A DNA stretch of 64,000 nt from Bacillus mycoides (GCF_001757995.1 NZ_LXLV01000070.1:241137-305136); one strand, 5' to 3'; counted from the first letter of the stretch, positions 27,137 through 39,124 are shown. Numbers and translations are program-made. Notes: generated by a model not told the origin, from the sequence alone.

Positions 27137-28154
27137 GGAAAGCATTGCAATCATCATCTTATGGGCTCTTATTTTCGTATATAGCATACTAGGGTCTATT
27201 GATTTTGGAGCTGGTTTTTGGGGCATGGTATACGCTAAACACCCGACGCTTGCTGCCAAGCTTGCTAATCGGTACTTATCACCAACTTGGGAAGTAACAA
27301 ATACTTTTCTTGTCTTTGTCGTTGTTGCTTTTCTCGGTTTCTTTCCAAAAGCGGCCTTTACCCTTGCAACCGTTATGTTTGTACCAGTTATGTTAATTTT
27401 AGTACTCGTTGCGATTCGTAGTACATTTATGGTATTTGCTTATTCCCTGCCAAAGTACCAACACCTTCTTCGGATTATTTCAGGTATTACTGGGCTCTTA
27501 ATCCCAGCTCTATTAATTACCGTTCTACCCGTTACAGAAGGTGCCTATATTACGATGTCTGAAGGAAAAGAAGTGCTCCTTTACGGAAAACTTCTTTCTA
27601 GTCCCGTTATTTATTGTTATATGCTCTTCGGACTAACTTCGGAACTATTTCTATCATCTCTCTTTCTTGCTGATTTTGCTAGGGAACAAGGTTCTGAAGA
27701 TACGTACCGAATTTATAGAAGAAATGCCATCATACTTGGTCCTGCAACGCTCGTGACTGCTATTATCGCTCTCGTTGTAATGGACCCTGAAACACACTGG
27801 CTTATGCAAGGACTAATAAAGCAATTCCCATGGTTTACAGTCTCTATCATTTTATTTGTTATCGGATATTCCTCCCTTTGGTGGACAAATAAGAAGTATG
27901 GCACACTAGGCTTTCCTCGTATTGCAGTTTTAGCTGTCGTCGCCCAATATGCATTTGCAAGCTACGCTTACGGCGTCGCCCATTTACCGTATATCATTTA
28001 CCCGGACGTAACTGTATTTACAAGCTTTACGACGGTCGAAACATTCTATGCACTTCTTATTCTTTACGCAATCGGGATTGCAATTTTACTACCCGGATTC
28101 ATTTTCTTCTGGAATTTATTCTTGAAGGATCGAACTTTTTTGAAGGAAAAATAA
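27129..28154 (+). CDS. cydB: Cytochrome bd quinol oxidase subunit II
   Basis: Partner of CydA; a 341-aa protein of about eight or nine helices. Family motifs include LWALIFVYSILGSIDFGAGFWGM at the N-terminus, SPTWEVTNTFLVFVVVAFLGFFPKAAF, and WRSTF-like RSTFMVFAY. The start is GTG 27129, fixed by AAGGAGG 7 bp upstream. It overlaps the cydA stop (27134-27136), so translation is coupled. A strong hairpin directly after the stop ends the operon. Confidence 0.94.
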   Translation: MHEESIAIIILWALIFVYSILGSIDFGAGFWGMVYAKHPTLAAKLANRYLSPTWEVTNTFLVFVVVAFLGFFPKAAFTLATVMFVPVMLILVLVAIRSTFMVFAYSLPKYQHLLRIISGITGLLIPALLITVLPVTEGAYITMSEGKEVLLYGKLLSSPVIYCYMLFGLTSELFLSSLFLADFAREQGSEDTYRIYRRNAIILGPATLVTAIIALVVMDPETHWLMQGLIKQFPWFTVSIILFVIGYSSLWWTNKKYGTLGFPRIAVLAVVAQYAFASYAYGVAHLPYIIYPDVTVFTSFTTVETFYALLILYAIGIAILLPGFIFFWNLFLKDRTFLKEK

Positions 28155-28194
28155 TAAATGAGGGGCATTCGTACATAGAATGTCCCTCATTTAT
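28154..28194 (+). terminator. Terminator of cydAB
   Basis: Long stem AAATGAGGGGCATTC / GAATGTCCCTCATTT with a 7-base loop directly after the cydB stop, then TATT. Confidence 0.85.
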
Positions 28195-28374
28195 TAGACG
28201 TCTCTCCTAATAGTTATTACACTACCACTGATACTTGTCCTATAACTCAAAGAACACATATTCACTCTATTCCATTATATGCCTAGTTCTTCTTATTTCC
28301 TGCTGAATATACTAGCAATATAAACTTGAGACAAGCTACATTTGTTCAAGGGAAAATAGAAAGGTAGGTTAAAT

Positions 28375-29733
28375 ATGAGCATTGAAATATGGATTACTAT
28401 TATTGTATTCTTCTTAACAATGATTGTTGTCTTTTGGCGACCCCGTGGCTTAAATGAGGCATGGCCGGCAGCAGTCGGCGCTGGCATTATCCTCATTACT
28501 GGACTTGTATCAAAACCAGACGTCATGGACATTATAAGTAAAATCGGCGGTGCCTCTATAACGATATTAGCGACCATCGTTATGGCGGTTATATTAGAAA
28601 GCTTCGGCTTCTTCCACTGGTCCGCAGCAAAACTTGCAAATTTAGCAAAGGGCTCCGGTCGCCGTTTATACTGGTATATTCAATTATTATGTTTTCTTAT
28701 GACTCTTTTATTCAATAACGACGGTAGTATTTTAATTACAACACCGATTTTGATTTTACTTCTGAGAAACCTTCAATTAAAACCTCATCAACAAATCCCT
28801 TATTTATTAAGCGGTGCTTTAATCGCTACTGCATCTAGTGCACCAATCGGTGTAAGTAATATCGTAAACTTAATCGCATTAAATATTGTTAATATGACTC
28901 TTTATATGCATACAGCTATGATGTTTGTACCTGCAACACTAGGACTACTGTTTATGTCATGGCTCATGTATACAGTTTTAAAGAAAAAACTTCCAGAAAG
29001 ATTACCTGTTTCTTCATATGATATTGAAGAGATTTTTTTCACGAAAAACTTCCATCCATTAAAAGGAAAAAATTCTGTTAATACGAAAAAAAAACGTACA
29101 AAATTCATGTTAAAAGTATTAGGCTTCGTCTTCCTTATGCGCTGTCTTCTATTCGTTGCATCCTTCTTATCAATTCCAATCGAAATTGTTGCTGTACTCG
29201 GTTCACTCGTTCTTCTCATTTGGAGATGGTACTACTTACGAACAAACCCAGTCGATATTTTGAAAAAGACACCGTGGCACATTTTAATTTTCGCTTTCTC
29301 TATGTATGTAATTATTTACGGGCTTCATAACGCAGGATTAACAGCGGCACTTGTAAGTTGGCTCGAACCAGTTGTAAGTCAGCATCTACTCTATGCCAGC
29401 TTTGCAATGGGCGGACTCGTTTCCCTCCTCTCTAACGTCTTCAATAACCACCCTGCACTTATGATTGGTACAATCACATTAACAGAAATGGGACTAGATC
29501 CAGTCACATTAAAAACTATCTATCTCGCAAATATCATTGGTAGTGACATCGGTTCACTATTATTACCAATTGGTACGCTAGCTTCCCTCATTTGGATGTA
29601 TATACTAAGACAAAACAAAATTAAAGTGAAATGGAAAGATTATTTAAGCGTATCTCTCATCGTAATCCCACTCACAACAGTCGTCACATTATTCCTCTTA
29701 TACTACTGGGTACACTTATTCTTCTCCTTATAG
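28375..29733 (+). CDS. ArsB/ion-transporter superfamily permease
   Basis: A 452-aa integral membrane protein of the arsenite permease (ArsB) branch of the IT superfamily, with about eleven helices. Supporting segments are PRGLNEAWPAAVGAGIILI, ILATIVMAVILESFGFF, LLFNNDGSILITTPI, and SNVFNNHPALMIGTITL, where the N-N-x-P motifs mark the two substrate hairpins. ATG 28375 follows GAAAGGTAGG. No arsR or arsC is nearby, so arsenite export is only one possibility; other anions are plausible. It is monocistronic, with a clear terminator. Confidence 0.85.
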   Translation: MSIEIWITIIVFFLTMIVVFWRPRGLNEAWPAAVGAGIILITGLVSKPDVMDIISKIGGASITILATIVMAVILESFGFFHWSAAKLANLAKGSGRRLYWYIQLLCFLMTLLFNNDGSILITTPILILLLRNLQLKPHQQIPYLLSGALIATASSAPIGVSNIVNLIALNIVNMTLYMHTAMMFVPATLGLLFMSWLMYTVLKKKLPERLPVSSYDIEEIFFTKNFHPLKGKNSVNTKKKRTKFMLKVLGFVFLMRCLLFVASFLSIPIEIVAVLGSLVLLIWRWYYLRTNPVDILKKTPWHILIFAFSMYVIIYGLHNAGLTAALVSWLEPVVSQHLLYASFAMGGLVSLLSNVFNNHPALMIGTITLTEMGLDPVTLKTIYLANIIGSDIGSLLLPIGTLASLIWMYILRQNKIKVKWKDYLSVSLIVIPLTTVVTLFLLYYWVHLFFSL

Positions 29734-29739
29734 ACAACA

Positions 29740-29785
29740 GAAGCCCCCTTTGCTACCGTCTTAGCAAAGGGGGCTTCTTCTATAT
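29740..29785 (+). terminator. Terminator after the ArsB-like gene
   Basis: GAAGCCCCCTTTGCTA / TAGCAAAGGGGGCTTC perfect stem, then TTCTATATTT. It could also serve the convergent thiC. Confidence 0.88.
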
Positions 29786-29831
29786 TTAAGTTAGGTACAG
29801 TGTGATCAATCAAGTAAAGAGGTGTAACGTA

Positions 29832-31812
<1,981 letters not shown>

Positions 31813-31889
31813 TTATCACTGATTTAATTTTCAATACTTTCCCATCATACACGATAATCTGAAAAATGCAAAGGTTATTTCTTTTTCGT

Positions 31890-33548
31890 TTACGGAATCA
31901 TCCAAGTTAAATAATAAGCCTGTACATAAGTCATAATCCCAATAATAGTAACGAAGAATAAACTATGCTTCAATGTAAAGCGGAACAAATCTGACTCTTT
32001 CCCAGCAAGTCCAACTGCCGCACAAGCAATCGCAATTGATTGCGGAGAAATCATTTTACCTGTTACACCGCCCGTTGTATTTGCTGCAACGAGAAGCACT
32101 TCAGATACACCGACTTGCTGCGCTGTAATTGCTTGTAAATTCGAGAACAGTGCGTTCGCTGACGTATCTGATCCTGTTAAGAATACCCCAATCCAGCCTA
32201 AGAATGGTGAGAAGAACGGGAATAGTCCGCCAGTTCCTGCAAGTGCTAACGCTAATGTAGAAGATAAACCAGAATAGTTTGCGATAAATGCAAATCCTAA
32301 TACGAATCCAATAGATAGAATTGGCATTTTTAATTCGTTTAACGTTTCTTTAAATGTTGCTACTGCATCTTTTGCACTCATTTTCAAAATAAAGATAGAA
32401 ATGATACAAGCAATTAAAATTGCTGTTCCAGTCGCTGATAAAACATCTAATTTCAAGATTGCTTCATAAGGTGTTGGTTTATTTACAATTGGCTCTGCTT
32501 TCATTACTAAATTGTGCAAGCCTGGAACTTCAAATTTAAATACGAGACTTTCTAAAGCACCACCTGGAGCGAATAATGCTTTAAAGAAACTTTGACTCCA
32601 AATGACTACCATCACAGTTAAAATAATGAATGGAGACCATGCTTTTACTACTTTTCCTACCGTTAGTTTCGGCATAGATGTCGCCTTCGTTGCTGCTACT
32701 TCACTATTTGCTTCTTTAGACTGATAAATTTCTTTCGGCTGCCAAACTTTTAAGAATAGCGACAAACTTACTAAACTTACAAGTGCTGACGTAATATCAG
32801 GAAGTTCTGGTCCTAAAAACGTCGCTGTAATAAACTGTGTAATTGCAAATGAACTACCTGCTACAAATAAAGCAGGCCACGTTTGTCTTACTCCTTTAAA
32901 ACCATCCATTAAAAATACGATAAAGAACGGAACAAATAAAGATAAGAACGGTAATTGATGCCCAGCCATTTGTCCAATTTTATGTGGATCAATGCCCGTT
33001 ACTTGTCCAGCAACTGTAATCGGAATCCCCATCGCTCCGAACGCTACTGGTGCAGTATTTGCGATTAAACAAAGACCTGCTGCATATAAAGGATTTAGCC
33101 CAAGACCTGCAAGAAGCGCTGCCGTAATCGCTACTGGTGCACCAAATCCTGCTGCCCCTTCCAAAAATGCTCCAAATGAAAATCCGATTAAAATAACGAG
33201 TAAACGATGGTCATTCGTAATGGATAATACAGATGCACGAATGACATCAAATTGACCTGTTTTCACAGAAATTTTATATAAAAATACTGACATAATGATA
33301 ATCCACGCAATTGGCCATAATCCGTATAAGAAACCGTATCCGGTCGCTGCCATTGCCATTGTGAATGGCATTTTATACGCAAATAACGCCACCAAAATCG
33401 TTAATACAACGGTAATAAATCCTGCCACATACCCCTTCATGCGGAAAACTGCTAAAGCTAAGAAAAAAAAGATGATTGGAATAAGTGCGACTGCTGCCGA
33501 AATCCAAATGTTACCGAACGGATCGTAAACTTGTGTCCATGTGTTCAT
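31890..33548 (-). CDS. lctP: L-lactate permease
   Basis: Proton-coupled lactate (and glycolate) transporter of the LctP family, 552 aa with about thirteen helices. The family signature [29 protein letters not shown] is present, as are [37 protein letters not shown] and [22 protein letters not shown] 33548 follows AGGGGGAGAG. A strong cre site lies about 100 bp upstream, pointing to carbon catabolite control. It is monocistronic. Confidence 0.95.
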   Translation of the reverse strand: MNTWTQVYDPFGNIWISAAVALIPIIFFFLALAVFRMKGYVAGFITVVLTILVALFAYKMPFTMAMAATGYGFLYGLWPIAWIIIMSVFLYKISVKTGQFDVIRASVLSITNDHRLLVILIGFSFGAFLEGAAGFGAPVAITAALLAGLGLNPLYAAGLCLIANTAPVAFGAMGIPITVAGQVTGIDPHKIGQMAGHQLPFLSLFVPFFIVFLMDGFKGVRQTWPALFVAGSSFAITQFITATFLGPELPDITSALVSLVSLSLFLKVWQPKEIYQSKEANSEVAATKATSMPKLTVGKVVKAWSPFIILTVMVVIWSQSFFKALFAPGGALESLVFKFEVPGLHNLVMKAEPIVNKPTPYEAILKLDVLSATGTAILIACIISIFILKMSAKDAVATFKETLNELKMPILSIGFVLGFAFIANYSGLSSTLALALAGTGGLFPFFSPFLGWIGVFLTGSDTSANALFSNLQAITAQQVGVSEVLLVAANTTGGVTGKMISPQSIAIACAAVGLAGKESDLFRFTLKHSLFFVTIIGIMTYVQAYYLTWMIP

Positions 33549-33646
33549 TGTTCTCTCCCCCTAAAGAATCCCCTTTAAATAGATATAACCTTATCAATAG
33601 ACTATCAGGTCATCATACCTTTAAGTCTAAAAATAAAAAACGTTCG

Positions 33647-33660
33647 AGAAAACGTTTTCA
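33647..33660 (-). promoter_or_regulatory. cre site (CcpA) upstream of lctP
   Basis: Palindromic TGAAAACGTTTTCT fits the cre consensus (TGWAANCGNTNWCA, one end mismatch) at about 100 bp before the lctP start. Confidence 0.7.
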
Positions 33661-33844
33661 TCTATTTTCATTTATACTTTATCACATCACTTTCTATTAA
33701 AAAAGATTTTTTTGAAAATTATATTATTTAGCACGAAAATCTTACAAAAGCGTCACGTTCTTGTAATGTTAATCGATAGGAAGCTCGCCAAATTTTCTGC
33801 ATAATAAAAGTATAACAACGGACATTACTTATGAGGTGATATAT

Positions 33845-34162
33845 ATGAACGGAAACAAAATATTAGCAGCTTTATCATACTTTAGTGTACTATTCGCGCC
33901 TATCTTATTCCCTATTATCGTGTGGATTGTGGGCGACTCTGAAACGAAACCACATGCAAAACGTGCTCTATGGACACATATCATTCCAAGTATCGCTACA
34001 TTTATTGGATTAGTTATTTTAGGAATTATGGGTATCGGATCTGATCAACCAGATGTAACACTTGGAATTGGAGCAATGATTGTCTTATGCATTTGCGGAA
34101 TCATTAGCTTATACTACTTCATTTGGAATATTGTAAAAGGGATTAAGGTACTGAAAGCTTAG
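33845..34162 (+). CDS. Small membrane protein, DUF4870 family
   Basis: A 105-aa protein with three hydrophobic segments separated by short loops, in the DUF4870 pattern: LAALSYFSVLFAPILFPIIVWIV, then HAKRALWTHIIPSI (the conserved H-x-x-x-A-L-W element), and a C-terminal pair. Start ATG 33845 has GAGGTGAT at good spacing; an in-frame GTG at 33836 overlaps that site and is rejected. The function of the family is unknown. It stands alone. Confidence 0.85.
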   Translation: MNGNKILAALSYFSVLFAPILFPIIVWIVGDSETKPHAKRALWTHIIPSIATFIGLVILGIMGIGSDQPDVTLGIGAMIVLCICGIISLYYFIWNIVKGIKVLKA

Positions 34163-34305
34163 TTTTAAACAAACGTTTGATTAAAAAGAAACTGTCCAAA
34201 AATTGATGTCGCATGATGGTAAATAAAATTTTATCGGCGATTCGACAAGGAATATCGACTTAACTACAAAATACGACAAGAGTAACCTACCTATTAATAA
34301 GAAAA

Positions 34306-34340
34306 AAACCGTCCCAAAATACCTTTTGGGACGGTTTCTT
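34306..34340. terminator. Bidirectional terminator
   Basis: Perfect stem ACCGTCCCAAAA / TTTTGGGACGGT with A run before and T run after. It serves the convergent DUF4870 and DUF2227 genes. Confidence 0.9.
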
Positions 34341-34831
34341 TATCTTCTGCGTTTCTTCTTTTTTCTCATCATTTTCTTTCGGCGCGTATTCGCTTTATCC
34401 GCTATAATGTGGAGCGTACTTGCCACAACAATCCCCATTACAAACGTTACAATTTCAACCTCGTGTTCCTTCGCAATTTCTATTAAATTTCCGTCGAATG
34501 CTATTATATTTAATAGGAATAAAAACGGAGAAAACACGATTAACATGTATGCAATACGAATAATATCACCAATTATAATCGTATGTGTGAAGAAGGAACG
34601 ATGGGGCATTACGCTCCTATATGGATACCAAAAAATGCGGAGGAATCCCCATTTATTATACGCATTACTGTACGTATCTAAATCCGGTGTTAAAAATGAA
34701 GTACCTACTAAAAAGCCAATTGCAAAAGTTAATAAAAAATCAAAATTTGTTAATCCATACGAAAAGAGCATAAACAAAACAACCGGAAGGGATATTAAGT
34801 TTATTTTCGTATGCGTTCTTCCTGATGGCAT
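34340..34831 (-). CDS. Putative metal-binding membrane protein (DUF2227/YdjM-like)
   Basis: 163 aa. The N-terminus MPSGRTHTKINLISLP, the TPDLDTYSN segment and the HRSFFTHT motif match small membrane-bound metal-dependent hydrolase-like proteins of the DUF2227/LexA-binding YdjM group. Several hydrophobic helices follow, and the tail is extremely basic (Arg/Lys-rich). ATG 34831 follows GAGGAAG. Conserved His and Asp suggest a bound metal, but no reaction is established. It is followed on the same strand by the terminator at 34306. Confidence 0.75.
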   Translation of the reverse strand: MPSGRTHTKINLISLPVVLFMLFSYGLTNFDFLLTFAIGFLVGTSFLTPDLDTYSNAYNKWGFLRIFWYPYRSVMPHRSFFTHTIIIGDIIRIAYMLIVFSPFLFLLNIIAFDGNLIEIAKEHEVEIVTFVMGIVVASTLHIIADKANTRRKKMMRKKKKRRR

Positions 34832-34881
34832 AATGCACTTCCTCGCTTACGTTCGCCCTGTCATCCTATGACAGTTCTCAC

Positions 34882-35247
34882 CTATTGATCTAATTTTTGA
34901 TCGATAAATGATGTGTCTATCTCCGAATCAAACCATTCTGCCAACTTCACTCGTGCCTTATCTTTCACTTCTTCATTTACGTATATCGATGCTTGTAATA
35001 GTGCGGCCATTAACGCACCTAAATCATCCGTATAACCAATTCCAGCAACGAAATCTGGGATTGCATCAATCGGTGCAATGAAATAAGCAAGTGCTCCGAT
35101 GACAATAATTTTCACTCGTTTTGGAACATCCGGTCTTTGCAAAACGTAAAACAACAATAAACTCGCATAGATTACCGACTGCCCTGCCTGCTTCGCAACA
35201 TGTTTTATTTTCTTCCAAAACGCTTCAACTGAAAATTTTTGTTTCAT
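34882..35247 (-). CDS. YkvA-family (DUF1232) protein
   Basis: A 121-aa protein with the DUF1232 core: VKIIVIGALAYFIAPIDAIPDFVAGIGYTDDLGALMAAL. The P-x-D-x-I/L-P-D-x-x-x-G-x-x-D-D pattern is diagnostic. One hydrophobic stretch around residues 25-60 suggests membrane association. ATG 35247 follows GGGAGGC. It lies 50 bp upstream of the DUF2227 gene on the same strand and may be co-transcribed. The function of the family is unknown. Confidence 0.88.
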   Translation of the reverse strand: MKQKFSVEAFWKKIKHVAKQAGQSVIYASLLLFYVLQRPDVPKRVKIIVIGALAYFIAPIDAIPDFVAGIGYTDDLGALMAALLQASIYVNEEVKDKARVKLAEWFDSEIDTSFIDQKLDQ

Positions 35248-35797
35248 TCAAAAGCCTCCCTATTTTCAAAAGAAATAAGCTACAATATGTTATGTTATCA
35301 GTAAAAGTTCATCAAAATTACACATAATCTATCAATGAAATTTCATTGTAACAAACAAAACCAAAAAGAACAAGTGTTCGTTAATTTTTCTGTATTTTCC
35401 TTCATATAATAGTTTTCTAGACAACCACTTAAAGATTTCTATTCCATATTTCTCAACCAAAAAACTTTCAATTCTGCTTAACATTCTTTTCTATTTTTGT
35501 TATATTTTCTAGTTGACGAGCATATAAACGAATGTTAAAGTTTTCTCTGGTAGTGACAAAGCACATACAAAAAATGTAAAATGTTATAGTGTTTCTCAGA
35601 AATGAATTTTGTTGTATAATACAGAAATGACGTTATGCTTATGAGCAGCACAAGAAACCAAAAAGGGTATGCATAGTTAAAGTCGTATATGGGTGAATAT
35701 AGAAACTCTAATTATGGCCAAGAAAACTATGTATTTTTTATTTTAACATTTTTCGCTCCAAAATCGACCAAGCCTGATAGAGAAAGGGTGGAAATGA
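35248..35797. other. 550-bp gap upstream of ltaS, promoters only
   Basis: No convincing gene. Possible plus-strand promoters are TTGACG-N17-TAAAGT (35513-35541) and a TATAAT box at 35615-35620. If either is used, ltaS has a leader of roughly 170-250 nt. No known riboswitch was recognised in it. Confidence 0.4.
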
Positions 35798-37726
35798 ATG
35801 AAAGAAACCATGAAATCACAATTTCAAAATGTGCGTTTCACTTTATTCGTAGCTTTGGCCGTATGGCTAAAAACCTACATCATTACACGCACAAGCTTCG
35901 ATTTAAAACTTGAATCTTTTATGCAAGAATTCATTTTATTCATTAGTCCATTAGCAGCATCATTACTGTTTGTGGGTCTTGCATTATTTGCAAAAGGGAA
36001 AAAACGTAACTATATAGCACTAGGAATTAACTTTATCTTAACGTTTATCCTTGTTGGTAACGTAATGTTCTACGGATTCTACAATGACTTCGTTACTTTA
36101 CCAGTACTAGGACAAACATCTAATTTCGGAAGTTTAGGTTCTAGTGTGAAAGAATTATTTAACTTCAAAATCATCCTTGCATTTGCGGATATTATCGTAT
36201 TCTTCGTTCTATTGAAGAAGAAGAAAAATTTTGCACCGACAGAGCGTGTAGCACGTCCGATGCGTTCCCTATACTTCGTGTCAACAGTTGCTATTTTCTT
36301 CGTAAACCTAGGATTTGCAGAAGCTGAGCGTCCAGAACTATTAACACGTTCATTCGACCGCGTTATGCTTGTTAAAAACCTAGGATTATATGTACACCAA
36401 GCATACGATCTTGGCTTACAAGCAAAATCAAGTTCACAAAAAGCGTTTGCTGATAGTAGTAAATTGCAAGAAGCAGAAAACTATGTGAAAACAACACAAA
36501 GTAAACCAGATCCAAATATGTATGGTACTGCAAAAGGGAAAAACGTAATTGTTGTCTCTCTTGAATCATTACAAACATTCTTAATTGGTGCGCAAGTTAA
36601 CGGACAAGAAGTTACACCATTCTTAAACCAATTTGCGAAAGAAAGTTATTACTTCGATAACTTCTTCCATCAAACTGGGCAAGGTAAAACATCTGATGCT
36701 GAATTCTTAGTAGATACTTCACTATATCCACTAGACCGTGGTGCTGTATTCTTCACACACGGTAACAACGAATATACAGCAACTCCAGAGATTTTGCGTC
36801 AGCAAGGATATCACACATCAGTATTCCACGCGAATAACGCAACGTTCTGGAACCGTAACATTATGTATCCGGCACTTGGTTATGATCGTTACTACAACGA
36901 GCTTGACTACAAAATTACGCCAGAAACAAAATTAAATTGGGGATTAAAAGATATCGAATACTTCGATCAATCTATCGATATGTTAAAAGAAGTGAAGCAA
37001 CCGTTCTATACTCGCTTCCTTACTTTAACAAACCATTACCCATTCACTTATGATGACAGTACGAAATTAATCGATGAATACAATTCTGGTGATGGCGTAT
37101 TTGACCGTTACATGGTAACTGCTCGCTATTTAGACGAAGCAATGAAACACTTTATTGAGCGTCTAAAAGCAGAAGGTATTTACGACAACTCAGTTATCGT
37201 ATTCTACGGTGATCACTATGGTATTTCTGAAAACCATAACCGTGCAATGGCACAGTTCTTAGGAAAAGAAGAAATCACTACATTTGACCATATGAACTTA
37301 CAAAAAACACCGATGTTTATTCACGTTCCAGGTCAAAAAGAAGGTAAAACAATTTCAAAACCAACTGGTGAAATTGACATTAAGCCAACAATTCTAAACT
37401 TACTTGGTGTAGATTCTACGAATCAAATTCAATTCGGTCATGATGTATTCTCACCAGAAAATAAAGGATTCGTTGTTCTTCGTGACGGTAGCTTCGTTAC
37501 AGATAAGTACATGTACACGAACAGTACATTCTACGACCGTAACACTGGCGAAGTTGTACAATTACCGAAAGAAGAATCTCAACCACTAATTGATCGTGCC
37601 CAAAATGAATTGAACATGTCTGACAAAATCATTGAAGGTGACTTACTTCGCTTCTCTGAAAGTAACAAGATCAAAACTGGTGAAGTAAAGACAGCTATTA
37701 AAGAAGAAAAGAAGAGCGCTGAGTAA
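35798..37726 (+). CDS. ltaS: Lipoteichoic acid synthase family protein
   Basis: Membrane sulfatase-fold enzyme that polymerises glycerol phosphate from phosphatidylglycerol onto a glycolipid anchor. The 642-aa protein has five N-terminal helices (to about residue 185), then the extracellular catalytic domain. NVIVVSLESLQTFLIG carries the Mn-binding Glu, and GQGKTSDAEFLVDTSLYPL contains the nucleophile Thr. YGDHYGISENHN supplies metal Asp and His. ATG 35798 follows AGAAAGGGTGG. Bacillus has several LtaS paralogues, so this could be a primary or stress-specific copy. Terminator overlaps the stop codon. Confidence 0.93.
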   Translation: MKETMKSQFQNVRFTLFVALAVWLKTYIITRTSFDLKLESFMQEFILFISPLAASLLFVGLALFAKGKKRNYIALGINFILTFILVGNVMFYGFYNDFVTLPVLGQTSNFGSLGSSVKELFNFKIILAFADIIVFFVLLKKKKNFAPTERVARPMRSLYFVSTVAIFFVNLGFAEAERPELLTRSFDRVMLVKNLGLYVHQAYDLGLQAKSSSQKAFADSSKLQEAENYVKTTQSKPDPNMYGTAKGKNVIVVSLESLQTFLIGAQVNGQEVTPFLNQFAKESYYFDNFFHQTGQGKTSDAEFLVDTSLYPLDRGAVFFTHGNNEYTATPEILRQQGYHTSVFHANNATFWNRNIMYPALGYDRYYNELDYKITPETKLNWGLKDIEYFDQSIDMLKEVKQPFYTRFLTLTNHYPFTYDDSTKLIDEYNSGDGVFDRYMVTARYLDEAMKHFIERLKAEGIYDNSVIVFYGDHYGISENHNRAMAQFLGKEEITTFDHMNLQKTPMFIHVPGQKEGKTISKPTGEIDIKPTILNLLGVDSTNQIQFGHDVFSPENKGFVVLRDGSFVTDKYMYTNSTFYDRNTGEVVQLPKEESQPLIDRAQNELNMSDKIIEGDLLRFSESNKIKTGEVKTAIKEEKKSAE

Positions 37727-37741
37727 TCTCAGCCTCTTTTT
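37718..37741 (+). terminator. Terminator of ltaS, overlapping the stop codon
   Basis: GCTGAG-TAAT-CTCAGC with the TAA stop in the loop, then CTCTTTTTTT. Confidence 0.85.
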
Positions 37742-37837
37742 TTATTTTCTGCTATCCTTCCTCTCCTATTCATTAACTTTAAAATTACATAACCTTCACC
37801 GAATATTTACACTACATTAATGAAGTATCTTTATAAT

Positions 37838-38028
37838 GAAATATGTAAACGAGGTTTCACATATTTCTTATCTCTCATCTGTAATAAGATCCCTTAGAGA
37901 AATATGTGCACCATTTGTTTTCAACTTTCTTATAATTGTCTTACTAAAACTTTTAATAAGACGATGTCCCTACGAAAGATAGCTACCCTCCTTGTGCAGC
38001 ATTCAATACGAATGTTGCTTTTTTTATT
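37838..38028 (+). ncRNA. Candidate small RNA or attenuator leader upstream of dat
   Basis: A gene-free segment with RNA-like architecture. Two mutually exclusive hairpins share one arm: 37838-37846 with 37859-37867 (9 bp), or 37858-37868 with 37898-37908 (11 bp, perfect). A further short hairpin (GTCTTA/TAAGAC, about 37937-37962) follows, then a C-rich single-stranded stretch TACCCTCCTTG (37984-37994), then a strong terminator. A TATAAT box at 37832 may be its promoter, although it would then start inside the first hairpin. No riboswitch class I know fits. Either a trans-acting RNA with an anti-Shine-Dalgarno seed, or a leader for dat 170 bp downstream. Confidence 0.55.
37996..38025 (+). terminator. 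Terminator of the candidate RNA
   Basis: GCAGCATTC / GAATGTTGC (one G-U pair), 5-base loop, then TTTTTTT. No coding gene precedes it. Confidence 0.88.
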
Positions 38029-38202
38029 TCAAAAAGCAGGATTCTTATTTCTCATTTTCGAATTTGTATATACAAAATGCTATAAATCACTACTACTTCT
38101 CTATAATTTTCAAATACATATACGTCATATGAAGAGAATTGCTCACATAAAAATAACTAGAGTGCTTTTTATTCATGTACTAACGAAAGGATGGGACAAA
38201 AA

Positions 38203-39075
38203 TTGGCATACGAAAAATTTGTACTATGGAATGATGCAGTTATTGATACAACAAAACATCAGGCGTACATAGAACTTGAAGAAAGGGGCTTACAATTTGG
38301 CGATGGTGTCTATGAGGTTATTCGCCTATATAAAGGGAACTTTCACTTATTAGATCCGCATATCACAAGGTTATATCGCTCCATGGAAGAAATAGAATTA
38401 TCACTTCCTTTCTCAAAAGCAGAGCTTATTATCCTACTTTACAAACTAATTGAAAGTAATAATTTCCACGAAGATGGTACTATTTATTTGCAAGTATCTC
38501 GTGGTGTACAAGCCCGTACCCATGCATTCTCATATGACGTCCCTCCGACAATCTATGCCTATATTACAAAGAAGGAAAGACCAGCTTTATGGATTGAATA
38601 TGGTGTACGTGCTATATCAGAACCAGATACGCGCTGGCTACGCTGTGATATCAAATCTTTAAATTTATTACCCAATGTATTAGCTGCTACAAAAGCTGAA
38701 CGCAAAGGTTGTAAAGAAGCCCTTTTCGTACGAAACGGTACTGTGACTGAGGGGAGCTGTTCTAATTTCTTTCTTATAAAAAGTGGAACTCTTTACACAC
38801 ATCCAGCCAATCACCTTATTTTAAATGGCATTATTCGTCAATATATCCTTTCCTTAGCGAAAACCCTTCGTATTCCTGTACAAGAAGAACTGTTCAGCAT
38901 TCGAGATGTTTATCAAGCAGCTGAATGCTTCTTTACGGGAACGACTATTGAAATTTTACCGATGACCCACCTTGATGGAACTGCAATTCAAGATGGTCAA
39001 GTTGGCCCTATCACAAAAATGCTACAAAAATCCTTTTCTCAAAGCTTGTTACAATCCAACATGTCATCTTCTTAA
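38203..39075 (+). CDS. dat: D-amino acid transaminase
   Basis: PLP enzyme exchanging amino groups between D-alanine and 2-oxoglutarate to supply D-glutamate and D-alanine for peptidoglycan. The 290-aa class IV aminotransferase shows YIELEERGLQFGDGVYEVIRLYKG, the D-specific DIKSLNLLPNVLAATKAERKG with the PLP-binding Lys, and VTEGSCSNFFLI and FFTGTTIEILP. I start at TTG 38203 (giving MAYEKFVLWND): the GAAAGGA site touches the upstream ATG 38191 with no spacing but fits the TTG. The structured segment at 37838-38028 lies upstream. A terminator follows. Confidence 0.93.
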   Translation: MAYEKFVLWNDAVIDTTKHQAYIELEERGLQFGDGVYEVIRLYKGNFHLLDPHITRLYRSMEEIELSLPFSKAELIILLYKLIESNNFHEDGTIYLQVSRGVQARTHAFSYDVPPTIYAYITKKERPALWIEYGVRAISEPDTRWLRCDIKSLNLLPNVLAATKAERKGCKEALFVRNGTVTEGSCSNFFLIKSGTLYTHPANHLILNGIIRQYILSLAKTLRIPVQEELFSIRDVYQAAECFFTGTTIEILPMTHLDGTAIQDGQVGPITKMLQKSFSQSLLQSNMSSS

Positions 39076-39124
39076 ACACGAATAATTTCTATTCTCTCTA
39101 CATCCAACATATGTATTTAAATAA

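Noticed and set aside
34190-34305. Small gene or RNA between the DUF4870 and DUF2227 genes
   Set aside because: Only AT-rich text with short words (TTTTATCGGCGATTCGACAAG) that recall B. cereus-group intergenic repeats; no frame, promoter or own hairpin supports a gene.
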